Shown here: one piece after another, positions 11,258-23,593 of the stretch
Layout: each line of letters begins with the position of its first letter
Position numbering within the stretch: the stretch's first letter is position 1
Assembly: GCA_963971425.1 (NCBI GenBank)
Contig: OZ020525.1
Span: forward strand, 10,546,187-10,610,186
Direction of reading: 5' to 3'
From: Bryoerythrophyllum caledonicum
Taxonomy: Eukaryota; Streptophyta; Bryopsida; Pottiales; Pottiaceae
Length of the DNA stretch: 64,000 nt
Position numbers and translations under genes: made by a program
The notes under the pieces: model-generated
What the model was told of the DNA's origin: nothing
Seen by the model: the letters and a program-made list of their open reading frames with translations, nothing else
Databases searched by the model: none

Positions 11258-11777
11258 GGGCCGCTTCACACTTGGTGGCCAAGTCGAGTGGCCGTCAATT
11301 TCCACCAATGAGATTGCTAGAATGGTCAAAGTCCGACTTTGGACCTTCACACTTGTGCCCAAACTCCAAAGGCCGTCGTCCTACATGACAACACTTTTGG
11401 GTCGTTTTGGCGCCAAAGCGACGGCCTCTTGAGCAAAACTTGGGTTGCCCATTTAAGTCGACCCAAACTACAATCGAGAGTCTGTCGAACTTTTCATTAA
11501 AATAATCAAAAACTGACAAGATCTAGACCGTTCGATGAAAGAGACCAAACTTTTTGGCTGATTCTTTTTGGCTGATTTTTTTTGGCTGATTTTTTAGGGC
11601 TGATTTTTTTTGGCATAATGATATGGGGTTTGGACTTTGGACTTAGCCTTTGGGGGCTTCACACCACTACCAACCAAACCTTCAATCTATATTATTTAAT
11701 ATATTTTTTTGGCAAAAAAGTTTGGCCACTCATTTTGACGGACGGTCACTCGACTTGGGCATAGTGTGAAGCGGCCC
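11258..11777. mobile_element. Harbinger-like non-autonomous element
   Basis: The ends are GGGCCGCTTCACACT and its complement, continuing as a longer imperfect inverted repeat that includes CAAGTCGAGTG. TAA flanks both sides (11255-11257 and 11778-11780), the 3-bp target of PIF/Harbinger transposons. The 520-bp interior has repeated GGCTGATTTTTT units (11558-11610) but no transposase. Confidence 0.75.
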
Positions 11778-12226
11778 TAAACTCATTGACATCTGAGCAT
11801 ACGGCAAATGATACAAATGTATTTTTAGCAGCATGTGATCCAGTAAAGTTCCTTGACTTCCGTATTTCAAGCCAGAGCACTTTGAAATTGCCATTTTAGC
11901 GTATCAAACTAGTATTAGGCTAGGGTATTAGACGAGGGTATTAGACTAGTATCGCATACGTATCAGTTGATTGCTTCACGATTTGTGAGCGAAACTTGCA
12001 AGATGATGATCTGCAGAGAGACTCGATTCATGGCTGTTGCATGCTGGTCGCACTTTCATGAGATCGGGCGTCATGGCTGCCGCGGTGCAAGTAAAAGTAA
12101 GCTTTGCATTATGTGTGCGTTGTGTCGGAGGAAGAAGACGGCAAGAGACGGAACAGAACAATAGATGCATCCTCTTGCTTTTAGACCTAGACTTCCTCCG
12201 CTCTAACGTCGTCAATTTGTTGCAAG

Positions 12227-15177
12227 ATGGAGGAGGAGTTTGTGGACGCGTCGTCCGATTGGTTGGACGATGAGTCGTTGTCGACAATGATGGAGGGCGT
12301 GGAGGTTCAGGGGGTAGCGAAGGTGGAGGAGCCGAAAATTTCCCTCACTCGGGAGCAGCAGCTCGTTTGTGAGCTCGTTCACCTTGGCAAGGTGCGATTT
12401 CTTCTCACTTCCTTACAGTCCCTTAAATCTGGAATGCTTAAAAGTGGATTAGAATGTGTTGGAGGTGTTCATTCCGTGACTTGATAATTGATTGGCCAGA
12501 ATGTCTTCTTCACGGGATCTGGAGGGACGGGGAAGACGTTTCTCATGCAGCACATTCTTGGATTCCTCAGCGCGGAGTACCAAGCGCCGGGCGATGTGGT
12601 TATCACGGCGCCAACAGGAATTGCTGGTGAGGTTTAGGGTTTAGGTTGATGACTTTTTCTGAAGCGATGGAGTGCATTCAATGTGTGCTTTTGTTACTGA
12701 CATGTTTGAGGATGGTGAATGATTAGCAATTCCGATTGGAGGGTCTACCATCCACAGTGCGACAGGCATTGGCATACCGCGGACGACGGAGGATTTTAGC
12801 AGAATGTGGAAGCAGCCGAACAGGAAAAAATGGCGTACTGCGAAAGTTTGGATCATCGACGAAATCTCGATGGTGAGCGCTGAGATGCTGGAGTATTTGG
12901 AGCAGACAATCAGCAAGATTCGGACGACCTCGATAGAAGTGGCGAAGCCCTTTGGTGGTCTTCAGGTGTGGGGTTATTCTTCCTGCTCTAGGATCATTGC
13001 GACAACTACAGTGCGCTCATGTGTTGTTGTTCTTGCAGGTCATATTCGCAGGCGACTTTTTCCAACTGCAACCTGTGCAGGAGAGGTCAACTGCCACCAC
13101 GCCGCAGAGCAATCAGTTTCTTAACAGAGGTCTTGCATTTGAGGCACTGGCTTGGCACAGAGCCAATCTGGAGACGGTCATCTTGAAGAACAACTTCCGT
13201 CAGGTGGAACACCATGAGTATTAGTTTTTGGTTTTTATTCGGGTTTTGGCTGATGAGTGCCAAGTACGTAACGTGCACACCATGCTTTCATGAGGCTGAG
13301 GATTTGCACCTTGTCATGTGAACTTTTTTCTGAGGTTTCAGATTGGCTCTACAATGCAGGGGGATGGGGATTTTATTAAGATGTTGAATGGTATCAGAAC
13401 TGGGGAGAATCCAGCAGCCTTGGAAGATATTGCTAAGCGGTGCTCCAGGGAACTTGATGAGGTAGCCGGGATCAAACCAACAGTTCTTTACTCAAAGTAA
13501 GTGCAATCACCACTGATATGCAGTTTCAGAAATTGCTCTTCTATCCTGGTTTTCCAATATGCAGCAATTCCTTAATGGTGCATCTCTTGTTTGTTTCAGG
13601 AATAAGGCTGCGGATGAATACAACTTGAAAGAACTAAATGCGTTGCCAGATGAGGTGGGCGTGATTTGGATTGACCCACAACCTGCAAAACAGCCGGTGG
13701 TTTTAGTTGCGGATGATAGCATTGTCACTCTTACAATGGAGAGCAATGATCCTGTTCGCTACCGAGAGGAGCTCCGTGTGTTGGAGGGGGCAGAATTCTG
13801 GAAAAGCTGCCTTGCGGTAAACGAGATCACCTTGAAAATTGGTGCGCAGGTACATGATGTTCCAAATGCTTAAGCATTTTGTGTTGCATTGACGATAACT
13901 TTGTAGAATATTCTCTCTGATGTTTTGGATGGTCGGAATTATTTCTGAAGCATGGGCAACCTCACCATTTGATTTTGGCGGAAATGATTGCTTTCCCGGG
14001 ACACTTAGGTCATGCTGCTCCGGAATTTGGAGCTGGCGGGGAAGAAAAGCGATCTTGTGAATGGATCTCGAGGAGTTGTGATTGGATGGAAGTCAAAAAA
14101 GGAGAAGCTGGAGGCATTACAGCGCAAAGTCGATCAGTTGAAGCCGGCGAGTGGATCAAAGGTTCATCCCGAGGAGGCCAAGCTGTTGTCAGCAATTGGA
14201 AAATTGAATCGCAGCAGCATTGAGTTCATTCCCGTTGTTGCGTTCAGAAACAAGCGTTCGCTCGAGTGCGATCCGGAGCTGTTTGAGTATCCAGTTTTGA
14301 ATGTTGGAGAATGCAGAAGATTGCAGGTTAAATTCTTTTCTTTGCTTTTGTGTTTCGTTTTTGTTTTATGTGCACACTAGCTCCTCATTTAAGGCGCATC
14401 TCTATTGACATTTTCTGCATGGTAATGCTTCTTTACTGACAGGTGCCGCTTAAGTTGGCATGGGCAATCACCATCCACAAGTGTCAAGGTACAGTACCAC
14501 CAATACCGCTCTTGTTTACTCCAATTCGCATCTAGTTTACAGTTCATGCATTCAGTCAAGTCTATCGATTTTCCTCAACCATGTAGTTGATGCCTTTCTG
14601 TCGGGTCTGCTTAATATTTCAAGTGTGGTTGTTGCAGGAATGACGCTTGACTACGTGAAAGTCTATTTGAAAGACATCTTCGCCGAGGGCCAAGTGTACG
14701 TAGCGCTTAGTAGAGCGCGCTCCATGAATGGTTTGCAAGTCGTCGGACGCGCCTCACGTAGTTATGTCAAGTACGTGTTGTCAACCAAGCTCACCTCTAT
14801 TGTTTTTTTTCTACAACATTAATGCTCATACTGAATAAACTGGTGGTGATTTGAACAGAGTAAGTCCGAAGGTGGTGGAGTTCTACGAGGCCTTGGCGAG
14901 GAAAGAAGTGCATCCGGTGCCGCAGCTGCGGTTCCCAGCTCTAGTGTTGGACTTTCCGGAGCAAGACTTAGAGAATATTGTGGTCCAGCCTGGCAGGAAG
15001 CACACCAGCTCCACCTCAGAGAATCCGTTTGAAAAATGCCCTGAGCAAGTGTTCTGGAACAAAAAGCTTTTGCCTGACAGGGAGGTAACATTGCCTGTTG
15101 TCTGTTACCATTGTAACAAGGAAGGCCATCCTGCATGGGCATGTAAGTTGGGGAAAAAGCTCCGAATCAACTGCTAG
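12227..15177 (+). CDS. PIF1: PIF1-family DNA helicase with C-terminal zinc knuckle
   Basis: Ten exons join in frame: 12227-12391, 12500-12626, 12727-12965, 13039-13203, 13342-13496, 13600-13849, 14009-14326, 14443-14488, 14638-14770, 14859-15177. All introns are GT-AG, 73-159 nt, giving 638 residues. Walker A GSGGTGKT is at residues 61-68, Walker B VWIIDEIS at 138-145, and the GDFFQL motif at about 182. Later motifs are HKCQG and GQVYVALSRARS, the superfamily-1B motifs V/VI. The C-terminus has a CX2CX4HX4C zinc knuckle (C615, C618, H623, C628). PIF1 helicases unwind DNA 5'-3' and act on G-quadruplexes, forks and telomeres; compartment is unclear because no obvious presequence is seen. A telomere-type tract lies in intron 2. 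A broken duplicate follows directly downstream. Confidence 0.92.
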
Positions 15178-15957
15178 TTTCGTCCCAGAAATCATCGCTA
15201 AGTTCCAAGCTGCGTTTTAGGTTTGCAAGAAACGCTTGTGAAGATGCTGCAAACATCATGATGATCAATAGCTGATCTAGAGTCCTGATATGCTGTAAAT
15301 GATCAATAGCTGGAAATTATTCGTCACCATCCTGCGTTCTGACGTCGTGGTTGCTCTTGCTCCTTGTCCCTTTTCGTTTGGCGAGTAACCAGGTGCGAGT
15401 TTCTCTTCCTTCTATGCCGGTGTCGCGGAACAAGGATGTTCACGTCCATGACCGCCAATCACAATCACGTTTCGATGAAGCCCTCATTTCGAGATGAGGA
15501 AGAGGAGTGTACCGACAGGCATTGCTGGTAAGGTTTAGGGTTTAGGGTTTAGGGTTTATGAAGCATTCCTTTGAACCTCCCCACTTTCTCAGATATTGTT
15601 GTGTTTTTGGATGGTCAGCCATACCCATCGGAGGATCTGTAGTGGCAAGCAAAAATAGTTGTACAAGAGAAGTGTTTTTAGAAAACCAGCTACCAAATCT
15701 ACATGGACTCTTATAAAATAGTCACAAGCACAAGCACGTGTAGTTGCAACAAGCATAAAGTGCAAAGTTTTCAATGAAAATATGAATTAGAAAAATACAC
15801 AATGATTCAAATGTACAACAAGCATGTACAATTCTTTTTGTTGAAATTGGTTTTTATTGCATATCAACTATAGAAAACAAGACGATAGATTATAAAACAC
15901 CTTTACAACTCAATGATTCAACTCGTAAGCACTCACAAACACTATACAAAAATTTAT

Positions 15958-15980
15958 ATTTAGTGTAGTATACACTAAAT
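15958..15980. repeat. TACACTAAA palindrome
   Basis: ATTTAGTGTA, GTA, TACACTAAAT forms a perfect palindrome around a 3-nt centre. TTTAGTGTA/TACACTAAA motifs recur at 16010-16055, 16108 and 16470-16495 and match the termini of the small MITEs at 2348, 4624 and 26391. Confidence 0.7.
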
Positions 15981-16215
15981 ACGAACCCATACACCACTTG
16001 CAAACGATGCATTTAGTGTAGCGACAAAACCCTACACTAAATGCCAACTGCTACACTATTTGTCAATTTTAGTAAAGATTTCAACATAATTTTTTTCACT
16101 TGTGCACATTTAGTGTATCAATAGTAGAAGTATAAAAAAAGGTCTAGCAGTCGAGGGTTGTCAGAGTATCTTATCAGCAGCTTTCAATTGGACACAACTC
16201 ATTCATTATAAACCC

Positions 16216-16295
16216 GAATTGGACATATGAGGTGCTTTTTGGCATCTACAAAAAATGTAGATGCTAAAAAACACCTCATTTGCCCAATTTGGACA
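16216..16295. repeat. Long hairpin inside the insertion
   Basis: About 34-nt arms (AATTGGACATATGAGGTGCT on the left; AACACCTCATTTGCCCAATT on the right) pair with few mismatches around a short A-rich loop near 16254. It would fold into a near-complete stem if transcribed. Confidence 0.7.
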
Positions 16296-16605
16296 AGTTT
16301 TGAATGAGTTATGACCATTTGAAAGTTGCAAATGGAGAGAAGCATGGGCTGGAATGATTGGGGGATTGATTTGGGTTTGAGTGAAGGTTACATTAATGAC
16401 ATTGGTAGCTAACACCAATTGTCAACTTCTTTACAAATAGTGTACTAGAGTAAGTACACTATTCGTACCACTACACTAAACACAAATTTTAGTGTGCCAT
16501 TGTGTGTACCAACTTTTTGCTTGGTAGCCATCAAGAGCTCATTGAGGCATGAAGTGTATCAACTTCCTAACAACATCAACTTGTGCATTGTACCAAATTC
16601 TTATT

Positions 16606-17330
16606 CTAGAAGTCACTTTCACCACTGGGTTTCCTCTCAGGCCTTCTCAGACTACAATCTACTTCATTCCAAAGATGCTCTATTGAATTGAGCTCAAGTG
16701 ATTCCGGAGGGTGTCCAATAAACAAAAAGATTTGAGCACGCAACCAATCTACAAACATAACGTGTAGTGTGTTTTGAATCATAGTCATGTTGGAAAATAA
16801 TCTTATCATCTTCTAAACCTTGCATTTGTATAATGTCCATTAGTTCCATCTCTAAAATGTTGCGTTATACATTTTTATCCATCTTCCCTTCAATTAGATG
16901 AAACTGTCAACTCCTTCCCAACTCATACAACCCCAAATCATTATACTTCCTCCCCCATAAATTGCACATGCTATTTTAAAAACGTTTTCCACTCTTTCTC
17001 AAATAGTATTGATGCCCAATTGAACCAAAAAGATTGAATTTGGACTCATTAGACAAAATGACATGAGCTCAAAACTCCTGAGAACTCCTAATCTTCATAC
17101 TTGCACTTCTTTGTCCACTGCAAATGACATGCTCAATGTTTCTTTGTCAAAAGTGGCTTCTTGGTCTTTACACATCTTCTCAACCCTTGCCTCCAAAGAC
17201 TCCTTTTGACTGTATCATCACTCAATTGTCTGCCCTCAAATCGTAACGCTTCCTGTAGCTCCCATTGTACTAGTACTTCGATCATTTAACCTCTTCACGA
17301 TTATATCATGGTCACCACATTCATCAAGAA
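16606..17330 (-). pseudogene. Decayed Tc1-like transposase
   Basis: Minus-strand reading in shifting frames gives the Tc1 series: LSDDTVKRSLWRQGLRR, KTKKPLLTKKH, VILSNESKFNLFGS (first catalytic Asp now Asn), YGGGSIMIWGC-like, IIFQHDYDSKHTTR (second Asp region) and LELNSIEHLWNE (NPIEHLW-type, catalytic Glu). Several stops and shifts break it. It lies in the 1.7-kb block that interrupts the duplicated PIF1 copy. Flanking TACACTAAA motifs suggest it may be related to the nearby TACACT MITEs, but the outer ends are not clear. Confidence 0.8.
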
Positions 17331-18722
17331 TTCTTGTGTCTACCAGGTGAAGTTTTGCCTTTCAGACCCCTCTCTCACAAAACCTTTGCACACTGCAATC
17401 TTTTGTTGCTGATGACAGGGAGATTCCTGACGAAGTAGAGGGCGGTGACCCAAATATTTATAGACTGCAGCTTGCTCGGCTGAAATCAGCAGAAATTTGT
17501 ACTCAGTGCCTTGCTCTTAAGGAAATCACCCTGAAAAGCCGGTGCGCAAGTATGACACGTGAACTCTCATCTCAGTTACAGAGCTCGAGTCATTTCTTGA
17601 TATCTGAGCTTTGATACGCAGGTCATGCAGCTGCGGAACTTGGAAATCTTGGGGAAGGAGAGCGATCTCGTAAATGGATCTCGTGGTATTGAGGTTGGGT
17701 GGAAATCCAAGCAAGACAAACTGAAAGAATTGGAGTCGTATAAAACAAGGCCAAGATATTCCGACATCAGCTTAGAAAAGACTCAAGAGCAGCCGCGTCA
17801 AGTTCCAACCTCTTTTATTTCACGTAACATCATCCAAACCTAGATCAGATGCAAATCCTCAGAATCAGGGTCACAAACATTCCGAATTGGTTCTTCTCAA
17901 TGGGGACATGTGATAGTGGAGCCCGTGATGATATAGAAGTTTCAGTGTACCCACATATATTTTGACTGCAACAATCATCATCTCTCTTCTGTGCTCCGAC
18001 TCGTACCTGGGCAGTCAATGTTGATGTCACTGTCTGAGAAGATGGATATGTTTCAGGAACGACACTTGACTACGTGATTGTCAATCTGGAGAACATCTTT
18101 ACCGAGGGCCAATTGTACGTAGCGCTTAGCAGAGTGCGTTCTGTGGATGGCTTGCAAGTGAACGGCGACAACGTCATGACGACCCATAGCTGATCTGGAG
18201 TCCTGATATGCAGAATGCAGGTACCAGTGCCAGGAATTTTGTCACCAGCTCAATGAGAACATGACTCGCCTCAATCTAGCCGGATACTAGCAGAATTTTA
18301 ATTTTGGATTGTAGTTTTTTCCAGATTTAGTTTTGAATTTTCCTGAGGTAGCTGATGCCGTGTTTGACAAAGTCCCTGAGAAAGTGTTCCCGGAGATGAA
18401 TTTGTTACCAGTTATCTGTTACAATTGCAACAAGATAGGCCATCCAGCACCGGCATGCAAGTTGGGGAAACTGCCCGAATCAATTGAATCCAAGACGCGT
18501 CGAGTTCATTAGTAACCAAGAAATACCTGACATGTTCCTAGATGCATTTCCTCTCCGATATAAAAATATACTCTGTGAGCAGTCATTGTACATACTTTTA
18601 CATTCTATGACACACTATCTTATACCAGATCTGAGCTTACAAAAAGTGTCATTCCATAGACAAACACTACCTGAATACCTGTGTAGATTGCTGACATGAA
18701 ATGTGAGCACAAATTACGACCA

Positions 18723-21700
18723 TCATATGTGTAGTGAACCGCTACTACTACTACCATGGTGACGGGAAGAACCACCTTGCTCACTCTTCTCCCGCAACTT
18801 CTCCAACACAATCCGCCGCCTCTCATCCAGCTTGGTCCCCACCTTCTTCCCTAGCGAAAACATCTTGGTGCGCCGTGACACTCTCGGGTCTAAACCTGAT
18901 GGTAGATTAGCCTGGTGGACAATCTACAACAAAATCACCAGAGGTCAGTTGAAAAGCCGCCCAAAGTCTCACCTCTCTTTTTGTTTACAATACTACTAAA
19001 GGAGAAGTCATGGATCTTAGCCACCTTTTTCCTCTTTGAGCTGATTATAGATCATAGTTTATAATGAGAAATGAGGTTAAAAATCACGGTATCTTGGCCT
19101 CACTGTACAAATGACTTCAGTAAGCATTCAAGGGATTAAGGGGTCAGTTAGACTTGCAAACAGAAAACTGCTCCTCAGCTAGAAGACCAAAAAATCAGAC
19201 TTCCACAAGACTAGTAGGAATACTAACCTGATGGTGGGACTCGTTTTCCGAAGCTGAGCCCTCGGACTGCATCAAGAGATCATTGTACACGGCATCAATC
19301 GCCTTGTCAGGTACCGCACCCGCATCAAAATCACTACTAGACCCCAGAAGCTTGCTGTAGTCGTTGCTATCCAGCAGAGGCTTTCTTAAATCACTAGACT
19401 CTTCGTCTCCCCGGACTGATGAAGAAGCCGACGAATTACTAGCTCCTGGTGGCCGTGTGGGAAGCGACAAGCGGGGGCTTGGCTGATCTGGAATGGCAGG
19501 TTTTGGTGACTGGCTCCTGAGATTGCTTTGAGAATGAGGGTGTGTGGGAGGGTTCGCCAGCACAACAGGCGACCCAGGATGAGGCAAGGCTTCTGAAACC
19601 GGGCTCTCGTTGTGTGATCCATTGCTGTCAGTCTCCGCAACAAACTTGGATTTGTCGAGATTGTGGTGATTTTCAGAAGGGTCGGCAGAGAACGCAACAG
19701 GGCAGGCGCTTTCTGGGAGCCAGTCCTCTTGTTCAGCCATCATCCAGTGAAGCAAGAGGTCTTGAGAGTATGGCATCACAATCGACTCACGAATTTGTTC
19801 CTACAGAAGATCAAAGTTCAGAACTGGAGCAGCAAGGGGACATCTATGTTTGATTCAGCATAATCATCTTATTAAGGAAAGTAGTACCTTATCCAAATCA
19901 TGAGAAACACGTAGTTCAGCAGACTAGGTTCAGTTCAAGCTCTCACTAAATTCACCTCCATGACAGATGAGACTTGAATTTCAATACCTTGAATTGATTG
20001 GCAATGAAGGTACCCAACGGTCCGCTGCTGATACGACGGTCGCCAATACATGGCTCGGGTACCAGGTCGATGCTAGGCATCTCCTTGAATGAGAACCATA
20101 TCCGATCAGTAGGTGGGGCTCTCATGCTGACGATACAAGTTGCCTTGACAGACACCAGCCTGATTTTCAGCAGAAGCGGCACCTGATCGGAAAGATACAT
20201 TAAAAATTAGAGATGAGGTATTAACTCCCTCTTCAAGCGAATGAAAATGAAAGGCGTACTAGACCTGAGAAACTTGATCGGCAACACGAGACATCATGGA
20301 TTTCATCGAGTTCATCCATCCTGCTCTTCTGCTACTGTCTTCACCTGTCAACAACAACAACAATGGTTAATATATTCCTGATGATCATTGGCGCACTTTC
20401 ATAAACGAAAAAAGTACCTGGTCCAGGTTTTTTTCTCATCAAAGTGGAGGACAGGTCTCCAGCTTCGAGATCTTCCTCAATGCCAGATACAATAGCGGCA
20501 GCAGCGGCCCCAGCCGACCCCGGCTCCGCCATATGCGAGGCCACTTTCTCCTGAGCATGCTGGTCTCTGACATCAACTCTCGTCTCCATCATGATGAACC
20601 CTCCGCCGTGCCACTCCAAGTCCACCTCCATCGCCAACGCCCCTCCCGCGTCCGCCGGCAGCATGCGGATCCCGGTTGCGAAAGGAGGCTCACATCCAAG
20701 GTCCAGCTCTCGCACAGTGATGGACTTGATGTAACTCGGCGTTTTTATCTTGGATATCAACCTCTGGACCACCAAAAACAGGGTCAGGATGGATCTACCA
20801 TGAATTTAACCTCTTTCTTCCTTTTCAAAGACGGCTTGAGTTCAGAGACCACCAAGCTCTTCCATGATTGAAGATTCTAGTTGAGACACTTCCAAGCTCT
20901 TCCATTGATCTGATAGCTATTAAGAGTGAGGAAACAGTAGTATTATGAATCAAAAGATCAGTATCTGATTGGAACTTTGGGTGACTTGACTGACAACAAA
21001 GTTTCAGATGGTGAATACTTTACCTGAATGAGGTCTCGTAACCAGAGAACTCGTGACTCGCTGTGGTGGACATCGAAAAAGAGGCGCCCCACGAGCATGT
21101 TCAAACAGAGCAGTCCCGGATCGACCTCTTTGTGAGTCTCGGTTTCATTCTCTTGGCCATGAATCAGTGCAGCTTCAAGCACCGGAGCTGCTGCTCCCTT
21201 CTCCACATCACTGTCACTGGAAGTAGAAGATTCATGTGGTGCGTCAATCTCCTTAACCCTTTCTTCGTCCTGAGCCGGTGCAAGCTGGCTGATTCTCTGG
21301 GTAAACTTTCCAAGCTCCTCGACGGCGCTGGGTGATCTGACCTGCTGCTTGTTCCGTCCCAACAACTTCTTCCAGATGAACCGCCTCTTTGAGAATGGCT
21401 CTTCCGGGCTCTTCACCTGGTTCTGAGTGATGAGGGCCACATGATTGGAGCCTGAGCGAAACCTCATCAGGTAAGGCACATGCCTTTCAGCTCCATCAGC
21501 ATACTGCCAATACTCTTGCTTCAACTTCAGAAACCAGCCATCGGCGGCAGTGTTGGCTCTTGCGGTTGCGCGCAGCACCTCGCACCAGGCTTCCTTCTCG
21601 TATCCTGACTCTGCATAGAAGAGACAATCGGTGCAGTCGCGGTATAACGTGCGAGTGGCATGGTGCAACTTGATGGGATACCTCTTCGACCTGTTTACAT

Positions 21701-22412
21701 GCCACAAAAGTCTCCACATTCTTAACCAATGTGTGAAGAGAAAAGCAGAGAATAACGCGGCATACATGAGATCAGCTCACCATTTTCCAGTTGGTCCCTC
21801 GCCAGCTGAGACGGTGAAAACTTCGCACCCTTCAAGAGAAATGTGCTCTTCAACACCATCGGCTGCCTTCAGAAGCAGACTCCCGTCCTTCAAGACGACG
21901 TGCCTCCACACCGGCGCAATCTCCAGAGCGTCGCTCTCTGCATCTCTCTCCTTTCCTGGCCTTTGCACCACGGCTTTGCTCAAGTCTCCTTCGGGAAGCG
22001 GAGCAACCCACAAATTCCCCTACACACATAAAAAAACGCTCTAGACTCACTCAAATGTTGACAGATCCAACCTTCAACCCTAAACACATCTTACCCTAGA
22101 AACCCAATTCACAAACGCTCCCAGATGACCCACTTCATCGAATTCACTGAGATGATTGGTAACCTGAAGGCTGAAGCTGTCACTTGAAGGATACGCCAAA
22201 GCAGAAGAAGCGACGTCACTCGGCTGAGGCTGCTTCTTCACCAACACTCTGGCGATGAAATACGCTACACACGCAACCTCCACAAGCGCGAGCACCAGAA
22301 TCCCGCCCAAGAACGAGGGTAGGCAGCTCCATGCGGTGCAACAACTGGCCTTCGGTATGATCAGAGACAAGCCATCACTCAACCCTTCCATCTCCACAAC
22401 CCTCTCCAACAT
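18723..22412 (-). CDS. TEX2-like PH/SMP-domain membrane protein
   Basis: Nine exons on the minus strand join in frame: 22412-22095, 22019-21781, 21690-21024, 20763-20418, 20344-20265, 20182-19988, 19923-19888, 19800-19228, 18923-18723, giving 884 residues. A transmembrane segment is at about residues 32-55 (LPSFLGGILVLALVEVACVA). A PH-like domain follows (about 110-225, KWSKRYPIKLHH). The SMP lipid-binding domain spans about 375-610 (LVGRLFFDVHHS, IKTPSYIKSITVRELDLG, PLLLKIRLVSVKATC). A Ser/Pro-rich linker and a basic amphipathic tail (RRTKMFSLGKKVGTKLDERR) end it. SMP proteins of the TEX2/Nvj2 group carry lipids at ER contact sites. The ATG at 22412 was chosen as the first in frame before the membrane segment. 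Confidence 0.9.
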
Positions 22413-23593
22413 GGCTGCAAACCCTAAAACCCAGGATTTAGAGAGAAGAAGGTGCCATCAACCGGAATGGCCACCATTACACTGGAGAGTGAATCATCTG
22501 GAGATAATTCAAGTACCAGAGACGTACTACTTCTCAATCTCTGAGACTACTAGGTTGTCCTGAGAAAGAAGACAACATATGATACATATGCAGCCTCAGT
22601 TTCGGAATCCTGTCTGTTTGGGGTTGAGATCATTTTGCACGTTGCCTCAACTTTCACGTCAGGTAATTTACCGGAAGTCCTAGGTTTTGACGCTTCCGCT
22701 CTGTCTTTTTCTATAGGGGTTGCAACCTCTAGGTTTGCACGACCTTCATCATTATGAGCTGATAATAAGCGTTGAATGTTTCTTTTGAGAATGCCTCTAC
22801 ATTTAGGTGTGAGTGTAATTTTCTGTTCTGTTGTCTATTGATCTTGATCGTTTATGGGTAGGGTTTAGGATTTTCAAGGTGGGTGGTGTGATTTTTCTTT
22901 TGTGTGGATTTACGGTGCTAGGTTCGTGGTTTCATTTGTTTCCAGGCTGGGATTGCGAGTATTGACAGTCTTGTGTGGGATTTTTTCTTCTGCGGATAAC
23001 CGTTCTTCATCTTTGTGAGAATGGTTCAGAGTTTCAGGTTGGGTGGTGTAATTAATTTCATTTCGCATGTGTATGGTTTAGGGTTTAGGGTTTCAGATTG
23101 GGTGGTGTGATTTTCCTTCCTGTGCTGTAAGGACACAAGGGTATGTTTTGCTCAATATCTGTTGGTGTCCTTGTCCTGAGAGCGTGTGCTTGTTTGGAGG
23201 TTTGCTCGTTAATACCAGGTTTAGGGTTTAGAATTTAGGGTTTAGAATTTAGGGTTTTTTGGGGTCTAGGCTTTGACTGCGTGAAATTTGTTTGAGACGA
23301 CTAGCTTTGGAATCCTAATTTTTTTGTGTCTGTGCCATCATTGCTTGCTAAACTCGACTAGAATTAGGTTTTGAGGGTTTAGAGGATAGGGCTTAGTGCT
23401 TAGGGTTTCAGGTTGTAGGGTTTTAGGATTTACGGTTGCTGAATGGATTTTATGAATGTCAACTGATAAAACTGAGCAAAGATTCTGATCAGGTTACAGG
23501 TCATGGATTCATGTTTTCTCTGTTGATTCTTCAGGTATAGATTTGCACTCTAGATCAGGTAATGAAGAAGAAGAAGAAAAACTCCGGTCCTAA
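22413..23593. other. Intergenic DNA rich in TTTAGGG-like motifs
   Basis: Upstream of the TEX2-like gene. GGTTTAGGGTTT-type tracts recur at 22860, 23078, 23218-23260 and 23370-23425. At 23563 an ATG begins a short Lys-rich frame (MKKKKKNSGPK) that runs into the transposon at 23594. It could be the start of a gene cut off by that insertion, but no downstream part is visible. Confidence 0.45.

Larger units (their letters stand above)
15511..18487 (+). pseudogene. Tandem PIF1 copy, gutted by rearrangement and insertion
   Basis: Pieces of the neighbouring PIF1 gene recur in order. The end of exon 2 (GACAGGCATTGCTG) is followed by a donor and a TTTAGGG tract, then the exon 3 start (ATACCCATCGGAGGATCTGT, 15620-15639). 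Sequence like the end of exon 6 resumes at about 17400-17550, exon 7 at 17623-17740 (QLRNLEILGKESDLVNGSRG), exon 9 at 18056-18165 (DIVNLENIFTEGQL-like) and a zinc-knuckle exon at 18400-18480 (CYNCNKIGHPAPAC). Exons 4, 5 and 8 are missing. About 1.7 kb of foreign DNA, including a decayed Tc1-like transposase, splits exon 3. Stop codons and missing motor motifs rule out function. Confidence 0.85.

Noticed and set aside
19386-22563. Several long frames overlapping the TEX2-like exons on both strands
   Set aside because: The minus-strand spliced frame has clear PH and SMP domains and consistent splice sites; the others are shadows.
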